A stretch of DNA of 64,000 nucleotides from JAFDXJ01 sp038257845 (GCA_038257845.1 JBBSQL010000008.1:31431-95430); one strand, 5' to 3'; counted from the stretch's first letter, positions 17,240-26,804 are shown. Numbers and translations: made by a program. Notes: a model not told the origin generated them from the sequence alone.

Positions 17240-17695
17240 CTATTCCGGTAAAATAATACGTGATTTTGCGCCTTCTATTTCTACCAGTTCCAAATCAAAC
17301 GTAAGGTCTTTTCCCGCGAGCGGGTGATTGGCATCCAATACCACCACATCCTCTTTCACTTCTTTAATAACTACCGGGAAAGATTGCCCATCCTGGTTGC
17401 TCATATTTAAAGACATTCCGATTTCTGGTTTCATATCTTCCGGGAAACGCTCTTTTGGAAATTCCATGATCATCTCATCCAGCGTTGGACCATAAGCTTC
17501 ATTAGATGGAATTACAATAGTTTTCTTCTCCCCTTTTTCCATACCTGTAACACCTGCATCAAAACCAGGAATTACCATGCCACTGCCCACTTCAAAAGCC
17601 AATGGATCTCGGCCTTCAGAAGAATCGAATGTAGTGCCATCGTCTAATTTTCCATGATAATGGACTTTTATTTTGTCCCCTTTTTTTACCTGCAT
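17240..17695 (-). CDS. FKBP-type peptidyl-prolyl cis-trans isomerase, SlyD-like
   Basis: A 151-residue cytoplasmic isomerase/chaperone. The FKBP start VKKGDKIKVHYHGKLDDGTTFDSS and the EVGSGMVIPGFDAGVTGMEKGEKK segment are typical. A SlyD-type insert-in-flap domain follows (about 75-125), ending in VVLDANHPLAGKDLTFDLELVEI, the FKBP C-terminal strand signature. It lacks the His-rich metal tail of E. coli SlyD. It is monocistronic; a weak A/T-rich inverted repeat lies downstream at about 17188-17215. Confidence 0.95.
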   Translation of the reverse strand: MQVKKGDKIKVHYHGKLDDGTTFDSSEGRDPLAFEVGSGMVIPGFDAGVTGMEKGEKKTIVIPSNEAYGPTLDEMIMEFPKERFPEDMKPEIGMSLNMSNQDGQSFPVVIKEVKEDVVVLDANHPLAGKDLTFDLELVEIEGAKSRIILPE

Positions 17696-17922
17696 AACTG
17701 TAATTTTATTTTAAAAAATATAACCCATTTAAACGAAAAACATAGGTGAATCTTCCGGTATAGAATGAATTATTTTAAGCCTTGCAAGATACGCTGATTC
17801 ACATTTATGACAAAAGCTTTAGATATAAAATTTTCTTATAAAACGACTATCAATGATGCAACCTGCTATCATTTTTTAAAAAATGTATTTTTCATTGCGC
17901 TAAATAGGTTGTTTTTTTGCCA

Positions 17923-18870
17923 ATGATCACTGACAAAATAGATAATAAAGATTTCCCAATCATTTTCATGGGCACACCGGATTTTGCGGTAGCATCATTA
18001 AAGGCATTAGTGGAAAGAGGCTTTAATATTGCCGCAGTCGTTACTTCCCCGGATAAGCCCGCCGGGCGTGGTATGCAGCTTCAGAAAAGCGCCGTGAAAA
18101 TTTATGCAGAAAAAAATAACCTATTAATCCTTCAGCCTGCAAACCTAAAAGCGCCGGAGTTTGCCAATGAATTAAAAAAAATCAATGCAGCATTGCAGGT
18201 GGTCGTGGCCTTTCGCATGTTACCGGAAATTATCTGGAATATGCCGCCATTGGGAACTATTAATTTACACGCATCTTTATTGCCACAATATCGGGGCGCG
18301 GCGCCTATCAACCACGCGATCATCAATGGAGAAAAAGAAACGGGTATTACTATTTTTAAATTACAACATGCCATTGATACCGGAAATATTTTAGCAACGG
18401 AAAAAGTAAAAATTGGCGAAAGTGAAACTGCCGGAGAATTATATGACCGGCTGAAAATTGCAGGAGCGAAATTGCTGGCTGATACGATTCTTGAAATACA
18501 AAAAAATTCGTTGAAAGAAATTCCGCAGGAAACACTCAGCGAGAATATTTCTTTAAAACCGGCGCCAAAAATTTTTAAAAAAGATACAGCAATTGATTGG
18601 CATAAAACAACAACTGAAGTTTATAATTTTATTCGCGGCCTTAGTCCTTATCCCGCGGCACATACTTTTTTGCAGGGAAAATCATTAAAAATTTTTACTG
18701 CAACCAAAGAATTTAATAAAAATACAGAGAAGCCGGGAGAAGTATTTACAGATGGAAAAACCTTCCTGAAATTTTCCTGCAAAGACGGATTTATCCACGT
18801 GCTGGAATTGCAATGGGAAGGTAAAAAAAGAATGAATGTTACAGAATTTCTAAAAGGCTTCCGCGCTTAA
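17923..18870 (+). CDS. fmt: Methionyl-tRNA formyltransferase
   Basis: Formylates initiator Met-tRNA. The ATG at 17923 gives 315 residues; a TTG two codons upstream is also in frame. The N-terminal motif IFMGTPDFAVASL and the catalytic segment are intact: Asn114 and His116 in INLHASLLPQYRGAAPIN, and Asp152 in IDTG. The C-terminal OB-like tRNA-binding domain (about 210-315) ends with the conserved LEWEGKKRM-like motif (LQWEGKKRM). It is of usual family length. It is convergent with the LysM protein gene, with an 11-bp gap. Confidence 0.96.
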   Translation: MITDKIDNKDFPIIFMGTPDFAVASLKALVERGFNIAAVVTSPDKPAGRGMQLQKSAVKIYAEKNNLLILQPANLKAPEFANELKKINAALQVVVAFRMLPEIIWNMPPLGTINLHASLLPQYRGAAPINHAIINGEKETGITIFKLQHAIDTGNILATEKVKIGESETAGELYDRLKIAGAKLLADTILEIQKNSLKEIPQETLSENISLKPAPKIFKKDTAIDWHKTTTEVYNFIRGLSPYPAAHTFLQGKSLKIFTATKEFNKNTEKPGEVFTDGKTFLKFSCKDGFIHVLELQWEGKKRMNVTEFLKGFRA

Positions 18871-18881
18871 AAAACAATATT

Positions 18882-19808
18882 TTATTTATCAAAATACGTA
18901 ATGGCCAACGCAAATTTTTGATCGTTGATTCCAAGCGCTTTTGCCGCAGCACTATTGATGCGAAAATCCAGGCCTTCATTGGATGGAATGGTTTCCAGCT
19001 TCCATAAAACTTTTGCATACGCAGTTTCTCCGGAAGCAGCAGTGATCTTCACGATCGTACCTGCCGGTAATTCATTCATTAAAATATAATTAGCACCTTC
19101 TGTATTATTTGCAGAAGATTCAAACGTCATCGCGTTTCCACTGATCACATGCAAATTTTTTCCTGAACCATTTTTAAAAAATATTTCCTGCATGGTCATG
19201 GGAACATCCGCCTCCGTTACCGGTTGAATATTTGTGTTTTCAGTGTTTTCTTTTTGCACGTTTTGTGAAGAATCAATAGCAGGAACGATCGTCACACTTG
19301 TAACTGCATCGCCTGACTGGCTCTGCTTTTCAGTGCTTTCCTTTACTTCATCTTTCACAACCGGCACAGTATCATCTGCCTCGAAACCTATGATCAATGT
19401 TTTACCATCAACAATTACATCTGAAGAAAGTTTATTCCAGCTTTTTAATTGTGCAACAGTGCTGCCAAACTTTTTGCTGAGCGAATATAATGTTTCTCCT
19501 TTCTTCACTGTATGCATAATTGGATGCGTTGTAATAATTACATTTTCCTCATTTTGCACTTTCGTTTCAACTGCTTTTTTAGCCGCAGGCACTTTTATTT
19601 TTTCACCAATTTTCAAAATACTTTTTGAATTAAAATTATTGATGCGCATCAGTTCGGAAGTAGTCGTATGAAATGTTTTAGCAATTCCCGAAAGCGTTTC
19701 CCCTTTTACAACAGTATGTGTTTCATAATTAGCCTGCGCCTGGGCAGGCATATTTGCAAAGCATAAAAAACTAAAAAATAGTATAAAATATAAAGCGGCT
19801 TTTTTCAT
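18882..19808 (-). CDS. Secreted protein with two LysM domains
   Basis: A 308-residue exported protein. The ATG at 19808 gives a standard signal peptide (MKKAALYFILFFSFLCF, cleavage near AQA). LysM 1 is at about 31-74 (HTVVKGETLSGIAKTF) and LysM 2 at about 99-141 (HTVKKGETLYSLSKKF), both with the peptidoglycan-binding pattern. A Ser/Thr/Glu-rich linker (145-205) leads to a C-terminal RlpA/double-psi-like beta domain (about 210-308; GSGKNLHVISGNAMTFES and FRINSAAAKALGI). No catalytic residues are visible. It is probably an envelope-bound structural or regulatory protein. Confidence 0.9.
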   Translation of the reverse strand: MKKAALYFILFFSFLCFANMPAQAQANYETHTVVKGETLSGIAKTFHTTTSELMRINNFNSKSILKIGEKIKVPAAKKAVETKVQNEENVIITTHPIMHTVKKGETLYSLSKKFGSTVAQLKSWNKLSSDVIVDGKTLIIGFEADDTVPVVKDEVKESTEKQSQSGDAVTSVTIVPAIDSSQNVQKENTENTNIQPVTEADVPMTMQEIFFKNGSGKNLHVISGNAMTFESSANNTEGANYILMNELPAGTIVKITAASGETAYAKVLWKLETIPSNEGLDFRINSAAAKALGINDQKFALAITYFDK

Positions 19809-19888
19809 TGTACTGATTTTTGGGAACAAAAAAAATGTTCCTGCAATTTTTTAAAAATAAGTGAGCAACTGTATGAACAATTATTCTT

Positions 19889-21184
19889 TTACTTTGGTTT
19901 TTGTAAAAAATAATCAAAGCGTTTCGCACTTACTTCATGCATATCCGGAATATCTTCTCTTTGATAAACGCCGTCATCCAGTTTTTGTTTTGTGAGACTA
20001 AATGCCTGTAATGTGCGTTCAATATCTTCATTTGTATGTGTGGCTGTTGGAATAAGCCTGTAAATGATATGGCCTTTGGGAATTACCGGATAAACTACGA
20101 TAGAACAAAATATCCCATAATTTTCACGCAGGTCCATCACCATTGCCGTGGCTTCTTCCACACCGCCTTTCATATACACTGGCGTAACCACCGAATTCGT
20201 ATTCCCAATATCAAAACCTCTTTCTTTCAACCCTTTTTGAAGCATCAATGCATTGCTCCAGAGTTTTTCTTTCATCTCCGGCTTTGTACGCAACAATTCC
20301 AGTCTTTTCAAATTCCCGATAACAATGGGCAAGGGCAGGCTTTTGGCGAAAATTTGTGAACGGCTATTATACCGGATATAACTGATAATATCTTTTTTAC
20401 CCGCGATAAATGCACCAATTGATGCCATGGATTTTGCAAATGTGGAAAAGTATAAATCAATATCATCCTGGCAATCCTGGGCTTCACCGGCACCTGCTCC
20501 TGATTTTCCTAAAGTACCAAAACCATGTGCATCGTCCACCAATAACCTGAAGGAATATTTTGGCCGCAGTGCACAAATTTCTTTCAATTTTCCCTGGTCT
20601 CCGGCCATTCCAAAGACGCCTTCTGTGATCAATAAAATACCACCATTCTTTTGTTTCTCCAAAATTGCTGTAGCGCGCTCCAGTTGTTTTTCACAATCCT
20701 GGATATCATTGTGCTTAAATACAAAACGCTGGCCTGGATGCAAACGCAAACCGTCAATAATACACGCATGGCTTTCCGCATCATATACGATCACATCGCG
20801 CCGGTCACAGATACAATCAATCGCGCTCATGATGCCCTGGTATCCATAATTTAATAACACGCAATCTTCTTTCTTTTCAAAAATGGCCAGTTCCTGTTCT
20901 AATTGTTCATGGAAAGGCGTATTTCCACTCATCATACGGGAACCCATTGGCGCGGCAAGCCCATAATTTTTAGAAGCTTCTGCATCCACTTGACGAATTA
21001 CCGGGTCATTGGCCAGGCCCAGGTAATTATTCAGGCTCCAGACGATCATATCTTTTCCGCGGAATTTCATTTTACTTCCAATTTCACCTTCCAGTTTTGG
21101 AAATGCAAAATAACCATGTGCACGATCCCTGTGCTGTCCGATTGGACCCTGGTTAGCGATGAGTTTTTCAAAAATATCTCTCAT
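19889..21184 (-). CDS. PLP-dependent alpha-oxoamine synthase (sphingolipid or sulfonolipid base formation)
   Basis: A 431-residue fold-type I enzyme that condenses an amino acid with an acyl thioester. Visible features are WSLNNYLGLANDP, the His-containing DAESHACIIDGLR, LLVDDAHGFGTLGKSGAG (PLP Asp/His) and Lys251 in STFAKSMASIGAF, which forms the Schiff base. It is longer at the N-terminus than glycine C-acetyltransferase or 8-amino-7-oxononanoate synthase, with an added GYFAFPKLEGEIGSKMKFRG segment. In Bacteroidota two relatives fit: serine palmitoyltransferase (sphingolipids) and cysteate acyltransferase (sulfonolipids). The sequence alone does not separate them for me. It stands alone, transcribed away from the phosphatase gene. 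Confidence 0.9.
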   Translation of the reverse strand: MRDIFEKLIANQGPIGQHRDRAHGYFAFPKLEGEIGSKMKFRGKDMIVWSLNNYLGLANDPVIRQVDAEASKNYGLAAPMGSRMMSGNTPFHEQLEQELAIFEKKEDCVLLNYGYQGIMSAIDCICDRRDVIVYDAESHACIIDGLRLHPGQRFVFKHNDIQDCEKQLERATAILEKQKNGGILLITEGVFGMAGDQGKLKEICALRPKYSFRLLVDDAHGFGTLGKSGAGAGEAQDCQDDIDLYFSTFAKSMASIGAFIAGKKDIISYIRYNSRSQIFAKSLPLPIVIGNLKRLELLRTKPEMKEKLWSNALMLQKGLKERGFDIGNTNSVVTPVYMKGGVEEATAMVMDLRENYGIFCSIVVYPVIPKGHIIYRLIPTATHTNEDIERTLQAFSLTKQKLDDGVYQREDIPDMHEVSAKRFDYFLQKPK

Positions 21185-21387
21185 ATAAATGTTTAGTTTA
21201 TTGACTTATTGATGTTTGGTGAATTAGAAAATCAGCATTCAAAAATTCCTCTCATTTTTCTCAATCAAATTTGAAATAACTTTAAGAATTGCCGCAAAGT
21301 TAGTAGAATTAGGTTTTCGATTTGTTTTGTGATGAAAAATGCACACTTTTAATTCAATATGAACTTTTATTTCTATTGGAAGATCGT

Positions 21388-21395
21388 TATTTTTG
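21388..21395 (+). promoter_or_regulatory. Candidate -7 box of the alkaline phosphatase gene
   Basis: TATTTTTG is a full match to TAnnTTTG, 18 bp before the ATG at 21414. No clear TTTG -33 element lies at the expected distance. It supports the ATG over the in-frame TTG at 21393, which falls inside the box. Confidence 0.45.
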
Positions 21396-21413
21396 AATAA
21401 AGCAAAATCAATT

Positions 21414-23057
21414 ATGACTGCCCTAAAAAAAATAATACTCATCATTTTATTTCCCATCTCTGCATTTTGCCAGGGGAAAATAAATACAGGAAATAATACC
21501 AACCGGCCCAAATTGGTGGTAGGAATTGTAGTTGACCAAATGCGCTGGGATTACCTGTACAGGTATTACGACCGTTATGGTGAAGATGGTTTTAAACGAT
21601 TATTGCAAAATGGTTTTTCCTGTGAAAATACACTGATTAATTACCTGCCTTCTTATACGGCTGTTGGCCATTCATGCATTTTCACGGGTTCAGTTCCGGC
21701 AATTAACGGTATTGCCGGAAATGACTGGATTGATAAAAAAACTGGTGCCGGCATTTATTGTACAGATGATAGTACAGTGATTGGTGTAGGTGCACCCGGC
21801 AAAGCAGGGAAAATGTCTCCGGCAAATTTGCTCACAACAACGATTACGGATGAACTCCGGCTGGCCACGAATTTTGCATCAAAAGTTGTAGGTGTTTCAC
21901 TGAAAGACAGGGCCGCTATTTTACCTGCCGGTCATACAGCCAATGCGGCTTTCTGGCTGGATGATGCTTCAGGAAATTTTATCACTAGTACTTATTATAT
22001 GGATCAATTGCCTGGCTGGGTAAATGCATTTAATCAACAGCAATACATTCAGCAATACATGCAAACGAGCTGGCAAACTTTATATCAAATCAATACATAC
22101 AAACAAAGCGATGCAGATGATCAAAAATATGAAGGGAAATTTTCCGGCGAAACAAACTCCGTTTTTCCACACAATTTATCTGCTTCCTATGCAAAAAGTA
22201 AAAGCTCTTTTCGCAGTACGCCTTATGGAAATTCATTCATATTAAATTTTGCTAAAGAAGCACTGAAAGGTTATGATTTGGGTAAAGGGAAAAGCACAGA
22301 TTTTCTAACCATCAATTGTGCTTCCACGGATTATGTAGGCCACATGTTTGGGCCAAATTCTATCGAAGTCGAAGACACCTACCTGAGGCTGGATAAGGAC
22401 CTGGCTGCATTTTTCAAATATTTGGATTCGTCTGTTGGAAAAGGTCAATACCTTATTTTTCTTACAGCCGATCATGGCGCGGCACAGGCGATCGGGTTTA
22501 ATGAAGTGCATCATATTCCGGCTGATTTATGGAATGACAGAAAAATAAGTGATAGCTTAAACAGTTTTTTAAAAACGGAATTTGGTATAGAAAAATTAGT
22601 GTTTCCCATTACCAATTACCAGGTGTTTTTGAATGAAGTAAAAATAAAAAATGAAAACCTGGACAGGGAAAAAATAAGAAATGCTGTCATGCTTTTTATG
22701 AAAAATATACCCGGTGTGATGTATGTTATTGATGTACCAAATATTGGAAATGCACCGATTCCCGAACCCATTAAAACAATGGTCATCAATGGTTATAACC
22801 CCGCGAGAAGTGGTGATATTCAAATTATTTTACAACCGGGCTGGTTTGAAGGTGGTGGCAGAACCGGCACCACGCATGGCACGTGGAATCCTTATGACAC
22901 GCACATTCCATTGCTTTGGTATGGTTGGAATATTACACCAGGCCATACAAACAGGCTTGTACACATGGAAGATATTACACCTACTTTGGCGGCTTTATTG
23001 CACATTCAAATGCCCAATGGAAATGTAGGAAAAGTTATTACTGAAGTGGTGAAATAA
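21414..23057 (+). CDS. Alkaline phosphatase family protein, PafA-like
   Basis: A 547-residue exported metallo-phosphatase. The ATG at 21414 gives a signal peptide (KKIILIILFPISAFCQG). The alkaline-phosphatase superfamily core is clear: VVDQMRWDYLYRY with metal ligand Asp41, nucleophile Thr82 in PSYTAVGH, INCASTDYVGHMFGP, and FLTADHGAAQA with the late Asp-His metal ligands. The single Thr nucleophile and this spacing match PafA-type periplasmic phosphatases of Bacteroidota, which release phosphate from monoesters. Phosphate starvation control cannot be read from the sequence. Confidence 0.92.
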   Translation: MTALKKIILIILFPISAFCQGKINTGNNTNRPKLVVGIVVDQMRWDYLYRYYDRYGEDGFKRLLQNGFSCENTLINYLPSYTAVGHSCIFTGSVPAINGIAGNDWIDKKTGAGIYCTDDSTVIGVGAPGKAGKMSPANLLTTTITDELRLATNFASKVVGVSLKDRAAILPAGHTANAAFWLDDASGNFITSTYYMDQLPGWVNAFNQQQYIQQYMQTSWQTLYQINTYKQSDADDQKYEGKFSGETNSVFPHNLSASYAKSKSSFRSTPYGNSFILNFAKEALKGYDLGKGKSTDFLTINCASTDYVGHMFGPNSIEVEDTYLRLDKDLAAFFKYLDSSVGKGQYLIFLTADHGAAQAIGFNEVHHIPADLWNDRKISDSLNSFLKTEFGIEKLVFPITNYQVFLNEVKIKNENLDREKIRNAVMLFMKNIPGVMYVIDVPNIGNAPIPEPIKTMVINGYNPARSGDIQIILQPGWFEGGGRTGTTHGTWNPYDTHIPLLWYGWNITPGHTNRLVHMEDITPTLAALLHIQMPNGNVGKVITEVVK

Positions 23058-23066
23058 ATAACTGGT

Positions 23067-24035
23067 TTATTTCTTTTGTAATATATCCTGCATGATCATA
23101 TCCGCATGGCAGCGTGAATTTTCAATAAACCATTTATGTGTATTCATACCACCACAAACCACGCCGGCAAGATAAATTCCAGGTTGATTTGTTTCCATCG
23201 TTACTTCATTATAAAACGGTTTTTTATCAGCATCGGCGGAAATTTTTATACCAAATTTTTCAAGCAATTCAAAATTTGGAAGATAGCCCGTCATAGCAAT
23301 CACATAATCATTTTTGATGGTGATTATTTTTTCAGGTGTTTGAATATCTGCTTCATCTTCCCTGATCGCAACTAATTTTGAATTGTAATAAACTTTTATA
23401 CTACCCTCTTCAATCCTGTTTATGATGTCAGGCCGTACCCAATATTTTACGCGCTGACCAATTTCAGCTCCACGAATAACCATCGTTACTTCCGCGCCTT
23501 TGCGCCAGGTTTCAAGGGCTGCATCAACGGCAGAATTTTGCGCGCCCAGGACGATCACTTTCTGAAATGCATATTTATGTGGATCTGTATAATAATGATC
23601 TACCTTTTTTAAATCTTCTCCGGGAATATTCAACAATTGTGGCCGGTCATAAAACCCTGTTGCGATCACAATATTTTGAGTAGAATATTCACTTTTGGAA
23701 GTTTTGAGTAAAAAGGTATCATCCTCATTTTTCCTGCATGTTTCTGCCTTTTCATTGTAATGAATATTGAGTGAAAATTTTTGCACCACTCTCCGGTAAT
23801 ATTCCAGCGCTTCCTGTTTTTTGGGTTTTGGGTGAAGGCTCATAAATGGCACATCACCAATTTCGAGTCGCTCTGAGGTGGAAAAAAATTGCATATTCAC
23901 CGGGTAATGAAATAAACTATTTACCAGCACGCCTTTTTCAATGATGATGTAATCCAGGCCTGCATTTTTCGCAGCAATGCCACAGGCAATTCCAATTGGA
24001 CCAGCCCCAAGTATAATCACATCATATTTTTCCAT
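23067..24035 (-). CDS. ypdA: YpdA-type FAD/NAD(P) disulfide reductase (putative bacillithiol disulfide reductase)
   Basis: A 322-residue flavoprotein. It has an N-terminal FAD Rossmann motif GAGPIGIACG, the YpdA-specific block FFSTSERLEIGDVPF, a second Rossmann motif for NAD(P)H (VIVLGAQNSAVDAAL) and the C-terminal GVVCGGMNTHKWFIENSR. YpdA (Bdr) reduces bacillithiol disulfide in Firmicutes and is also widespread in Bacteroidota that make bacillithiol. It lies 23 bp downstream of rimM on the same strand, where trmD would often be found, so it may share that transcript. Confidence 0.88.
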   Translation of the reverse strand: MEKYDVIILGAGPIGIACGIAAKNAGLDYIIIEKGVLVNSLFHYPVNMQFFSTSERLEIGDVPFMSLHPKPKKQEALEYYRRVVQKFSLNIHYNEKAETCRKNEDDTFLLKTSKSEYSTQNIVIATGFYDRPQLLNIPGEDLKKVDHYYTDPHKYAFQKVIVLGAQNSAVDAALETWRKGAEVTMVIRGAEIGQRVKYWVRPDIINRIEEGSIKVYYNSKLVAIREDEADIQTPEKIITIKNDYVIAMTGYLPNFELLEKFGIKISADADKKPFYNEVTMETNQPGIYLAGVVCGGMNTHKWFIENSRCHADMIMQDILQKK

Positions 24036-24058
24036 AGCTTGATTTTTCTATAAATATA

Positions 24059-24592
24059 TTATCCATTTTCAAAAATTTCCAGCAAACCATCCGGCAATTG
24101 CACGGTGATCTCTTTCTTTTTCCGGTCAATTTTTAATACGGTTTCTGCATGCATAGGAATCAAAATTTCTTTGCCTTTATTATTTACCTGCAATAAAACC
24201 TGTTGCGGGTATTCAATGATATTTTCTATTTTACCCAATAATTTTTTCTCATTTATTACAGTATAACCTTCAATAGAGACCGGCGCTTTTTCAGCGATAT
24301 TTTTTTCAAAATCAGCCGGCAATAAATAAGCATTTTTTTGGAGCAATGCTTTCGCCCCTTCCTTTGAATTCACTCCATCAAATTTCAACAAAGTTTTATC
24401 AATCGAATTCGCTTTTCCATTTTCGATGAAGTATGGGAGGTAACTATTGTTTTGCATTTCCAAAAAAATAGTCTTCACATTTTTGAAATTATTTTTTTTA
24501 CCCAAAAAATGATGCAGGATAACATCCCCGTTTAAACCAGAAACGGCGATGATTTTACCGATAAGTTCATATTTCATTTCGTGGCCATTCAT
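24059..24592 (-). CDS. rimM: Ribosome maturation factor RimM
   Basis: A 16S rRNA-processing factor that binds S19 and helps mature the 30S head. The RimM N-terminal beta-barrel is recognisable (IGKIIAVSGLNGDVILHHF) and the PRC-barrel follows (about 98-178: GYTVINEKKLLGKIENII and ILIPMHAETVLKID). I use the ATG at 24592; the ATG at 24577 (MKYELIGKI) matches the family start equally well. It lies downstream of rpsP in the usual rpsP-rimM order, but a strong terminator-like hairpin (24651-24680) separates them. trmD and rplS do not follow; ypdA does. Confidence 0.92.
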   Translation of the reverse strand: MNGHEMKYELIGKIIAVSGLNGDVILHHFLGKKNNFKNVKTIFLEMQNNSYLPYFIENGKANSIDKTLLKFDGVNSKEGAKALLQKNAYLLPADFEKNIAEKAPVSIEGYTVINEKKLLGKIENIIEYPQQVLLQVNNKGKEILIPMHAETVLKIDRKKKEITVQLPDGLLEIFENG

Positions 24593-24650
24593 AATCTTCT
24601 GCAATTAAAGGCTTGTAAAATTAAAGTTTATAACACTTTTAAATAAACAT

Positions 24651-24680
24651 AAAAAAATCCCTGCATACAAATACAGGGAT
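24651..24680 (-). terminator. Intrinsic terminator after rpsP
   Basis: Inverted repeat ATCCCTG/CAGGGAT (24657-24663 and 24674-24680) with a 10-nt loop, followed on the minus strand by seven T. It lies between rpsP and rimM, so rimM is either expressed by read-through or from its own promoter. Confidence 0.8.
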
Positions 24681-24706
24681 TAAATATATAAATAGAAAAG
24701 TTATGT

Positions 24707-25216
24707 TTATGCTTCAGAAGTTTCGCCAGTCTGTGGCACATCTGCTGTTTCAGCAACAGGCTCCTCTGCCGGTTTTTCAGCAACAGGCGCTTTTACTTCT
24801 TCTACTTTTTGTACGATTGGCGCAACAGGTCTTTGTGCACGCTGATGTTTTTTATGATCATCAGAACGGCGCTTAGAATTTTTTTCATGTTCGTCGTGCC
24901 AGGCCTGGAATTTAACCATTGCTGTAGCTTCATCGAACAAGCCAAGTTTTACACCGCGCAACAAATGTTTGAGGAACAAAACACCTTTATAGGAAAGTAT
25001 CCTGCGAACAGTATCTGTTGGTTGTGCACCTTTGTGCAACCATTCAAGCGCTTTCTGCCTGTCCAGTAAAATAGTTGCAGGAACAGTCAACGGATTGTAC
25101 GTACCAATTTTCTGGATGAATTTACCATCACGTGGTGCTCTTGCGTCTGCAATTACAATAAAATAGAATGGTCTTTTCTTAGAACCATGTCTTTGTAGTC
25201 TGATTTTTACTGCCAT
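24707..25216 (-). CDS. rpsP: 30S ribosomal protein S16 with long C-terminal tail
   Basis: Residues 1-80 are the S16 fold (MAVKIRLQRHGSKKRPFY, then VIADARAPRDGKFIQKIGTYNP). The protein has 169 residues, roughly twice the E. coli length. The extra C-terminal part has a charged helix (HDEHEKNSKRRSDDHKKH) and then a low-complexity Glu/Pro/Val/Ala tail. Such tails are usual for S16 in Bacteroidota. It is the first gene of the rpsP-rimM-ypdA stretch, 124 bp downstream of ffh on the same strand. Confidence 0.97.
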   Translation of the reverse strand: MAVKIRLQRHGSKKRPFYFIVIADARAPRDGKFIQKIGTYNPLTVPATILLDRQKALEWLHKGAQPTDTVRRILSYKGVLFLKHLLRGVKLGLFDEATAMVKFQAWHDEHEKNSKRRSDDHKKHQRAQRPVAPIVQKVEEVKAPVAEKPAEEPVAETADVPQTGETSEA

Positions 25217-25340
25217 GTTAAATAGAAATTTAAAGGCTTAATTAATAAGGTTAACAATAATTTGGAAGGCGAAGCTAAGACAAAAACTGAAACTAAAAAG
25301 AGAAATTCAATTTTTTTTAAAAATATTCTGCAAATAGGGT

Positions 25341-26660
25341 TTAACGCTTGAATCCCGGCATTTTCGGAATCGGCATTTTATTCATGTTTTTCATCATTTG
25401 GCGCATCTGCTCAAATTGTTTCATTAATGCATTTATGTCAGCAATATCTTTCCCCGCACCACGGGCCAAACGCTGCCGGCGACTTTGACTAATTACATCC
25501 GGATTTGCTCTTTCATAAGGTGTCATACTTTTTATAATTGCTTCAATACCTTTAAACGCATCATCCTTAATATCAATATCTTTCATAGCTTTTCCCATTC
25601 CGGGGATCATACCCATGATATCTTTCAAATTGCCCATTTTTTTGATCTGCTGCAATTGCTCCAGGAAATCCTGGAAATCAAACTGATTTCTGCGAATTTT
25701 CTTTTCAAGTTTTTTCGCCTGTTCCTCATCATAGTTTTCCTGTGCTTTTTCTACGAGGCTGGTAATATCGCCCATACCCAGGATCCGCTGAGCCATCCGT
25801 TCCGGGTAAAACTCATCCAGGGTTTCCATCTTTTCGCCACTGCTGATAAATTTGATGGGTTTTTCTACAGTATATTTTATGGATAATGCAGCTCCACCAC
25901 GGGTATCACCGTCTAACTTCGTCAATACAACACCTGTAAAATCGAGCCGGTCATTAAAGGCTTTGGCCGTATTTACCGCATCCTGGCCGGTCATACTATC
26001 CACCACAAATAATATCTCAGCAGGGTTTACAGCCGATTTGATATTGGCCACTTCAGTCATCATAGCTTCATCTATTGCAAGGCGGCCCGCCGTGTCAATG
26101 ATGACCACATTTTTGTTCAATTTTTTGGCTTCTTCAATGGCATTTTTGGCAATTTGAACTACATCCTTATTGTCAGGCTCACTGTAAACCTGCACACCAA
26201 CCTGCTCGCCAAGTACATGCAATTGCTCAATGGCTGCCGGCCGGTAAACGTCCGCTGCAACCAATAAAGGACTCTTGCCTTTTTTGTTTTTGAGAAAATA
26301 AGCCAGTTTTCCGCTCAAAGTAGTTTTACCACTTCCCTGCAGGCCGGCAATTAAGATCACGGCGGGTTTACCGGATATATCGAACTCTGCCTGGCTGCCA
26401 CCCATCAACTCAGTTAGTTCATCTTTTACAATCTTCACCATCAATTGGCCGGGACTGATGGCATTCAGCACTTTTTCGCCTGTCGCTTTTTCTTTCACCT
26501 TATCCGTAAATTCTTTCGCAATCTTATAATTTACGTCAGCATCTATCAAAGCGCGCCGGATATCTTTCAGTGTATTGGCAATATTTAATTCATTTATTCT
26601 GCCTTCTCCTTTTATATTTTTAAATGCCGATTCTAATTTATCTGTGAGATTATTGAACAT
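25341..26660 (-). CDS. ffh: Signal recognition particle protein Ffh (SRP54)
   Basis: A 439-residue GTPase that carries ribosome-nascent chains to the membrane. It has an N domain (1-85), a G domain with P-loop GLQGSGKTT at 106-114, DTAGR and TKLDGDTRGGAAL, and a Met-rich M domain (about 300-439) with LKDIMGMIPGMGKAMKD and SRRQRLARGAG for SRP RNA binding. It is full length. No SRP RNA was seen in nearby intergenic sequence. Confidence 0.97.
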   Translation of the reverse strand: MFNNLTDKLESAFKNIKGEGRINELNIANTLKDIRRALIDADVNYKIAKEFTDKVKEKATGEKVLNAISPGQLMVKIVKDELTELMGGSQAEFDISGKPAVILIAGLQGSGKTTLSGKLAYFLKNKKGKSPLLVAADVYRPAAIEQLHVLGEQVGVQVYSEPDNKDVVQIAKNAIEEAKKLNKNVVIIDTAGRLAIDEAMMTEVANIKSAVNPAEILFVVDSMTGQDAVNTAKAFNDRLDFTGVVLTKLDGDTRGGAALSIKYTVEKPIKFISSGEKMETLDEFYPERMAQRILGMGDITSLVEKAQENYDEEQAKKLEKKIRRNQFDFQDFLEQLQQIKKMGNLKDIMGMIPGMGKAMKDIDIKDDAFKGIEAIIKSMTPYERANPDVISQSRRQRLARGAGKDIADINALMKQFEQMRQMMKNMNKMPIPKMPGFKR

Positions 26661-26804
26661 GTATTCTTTCGTTTAAAAGTAAAAGCTGAAATCAAATTGC
26701 TTTCAGCGGGGGCAAAGATAATTTTTTTCAAAAAATATCACGCAAATTTTACCGGGAAGCCAGTTCTTTTTTATTTATTTTTACAATTCTAAAAATACGA
26801 AAAT

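Noticed and set aside
25485..25886. 133-codon plus-strand ORF
   Set aside because: Antisense to the ffh M domain and G domain, which are clearly coding on the minus strand.
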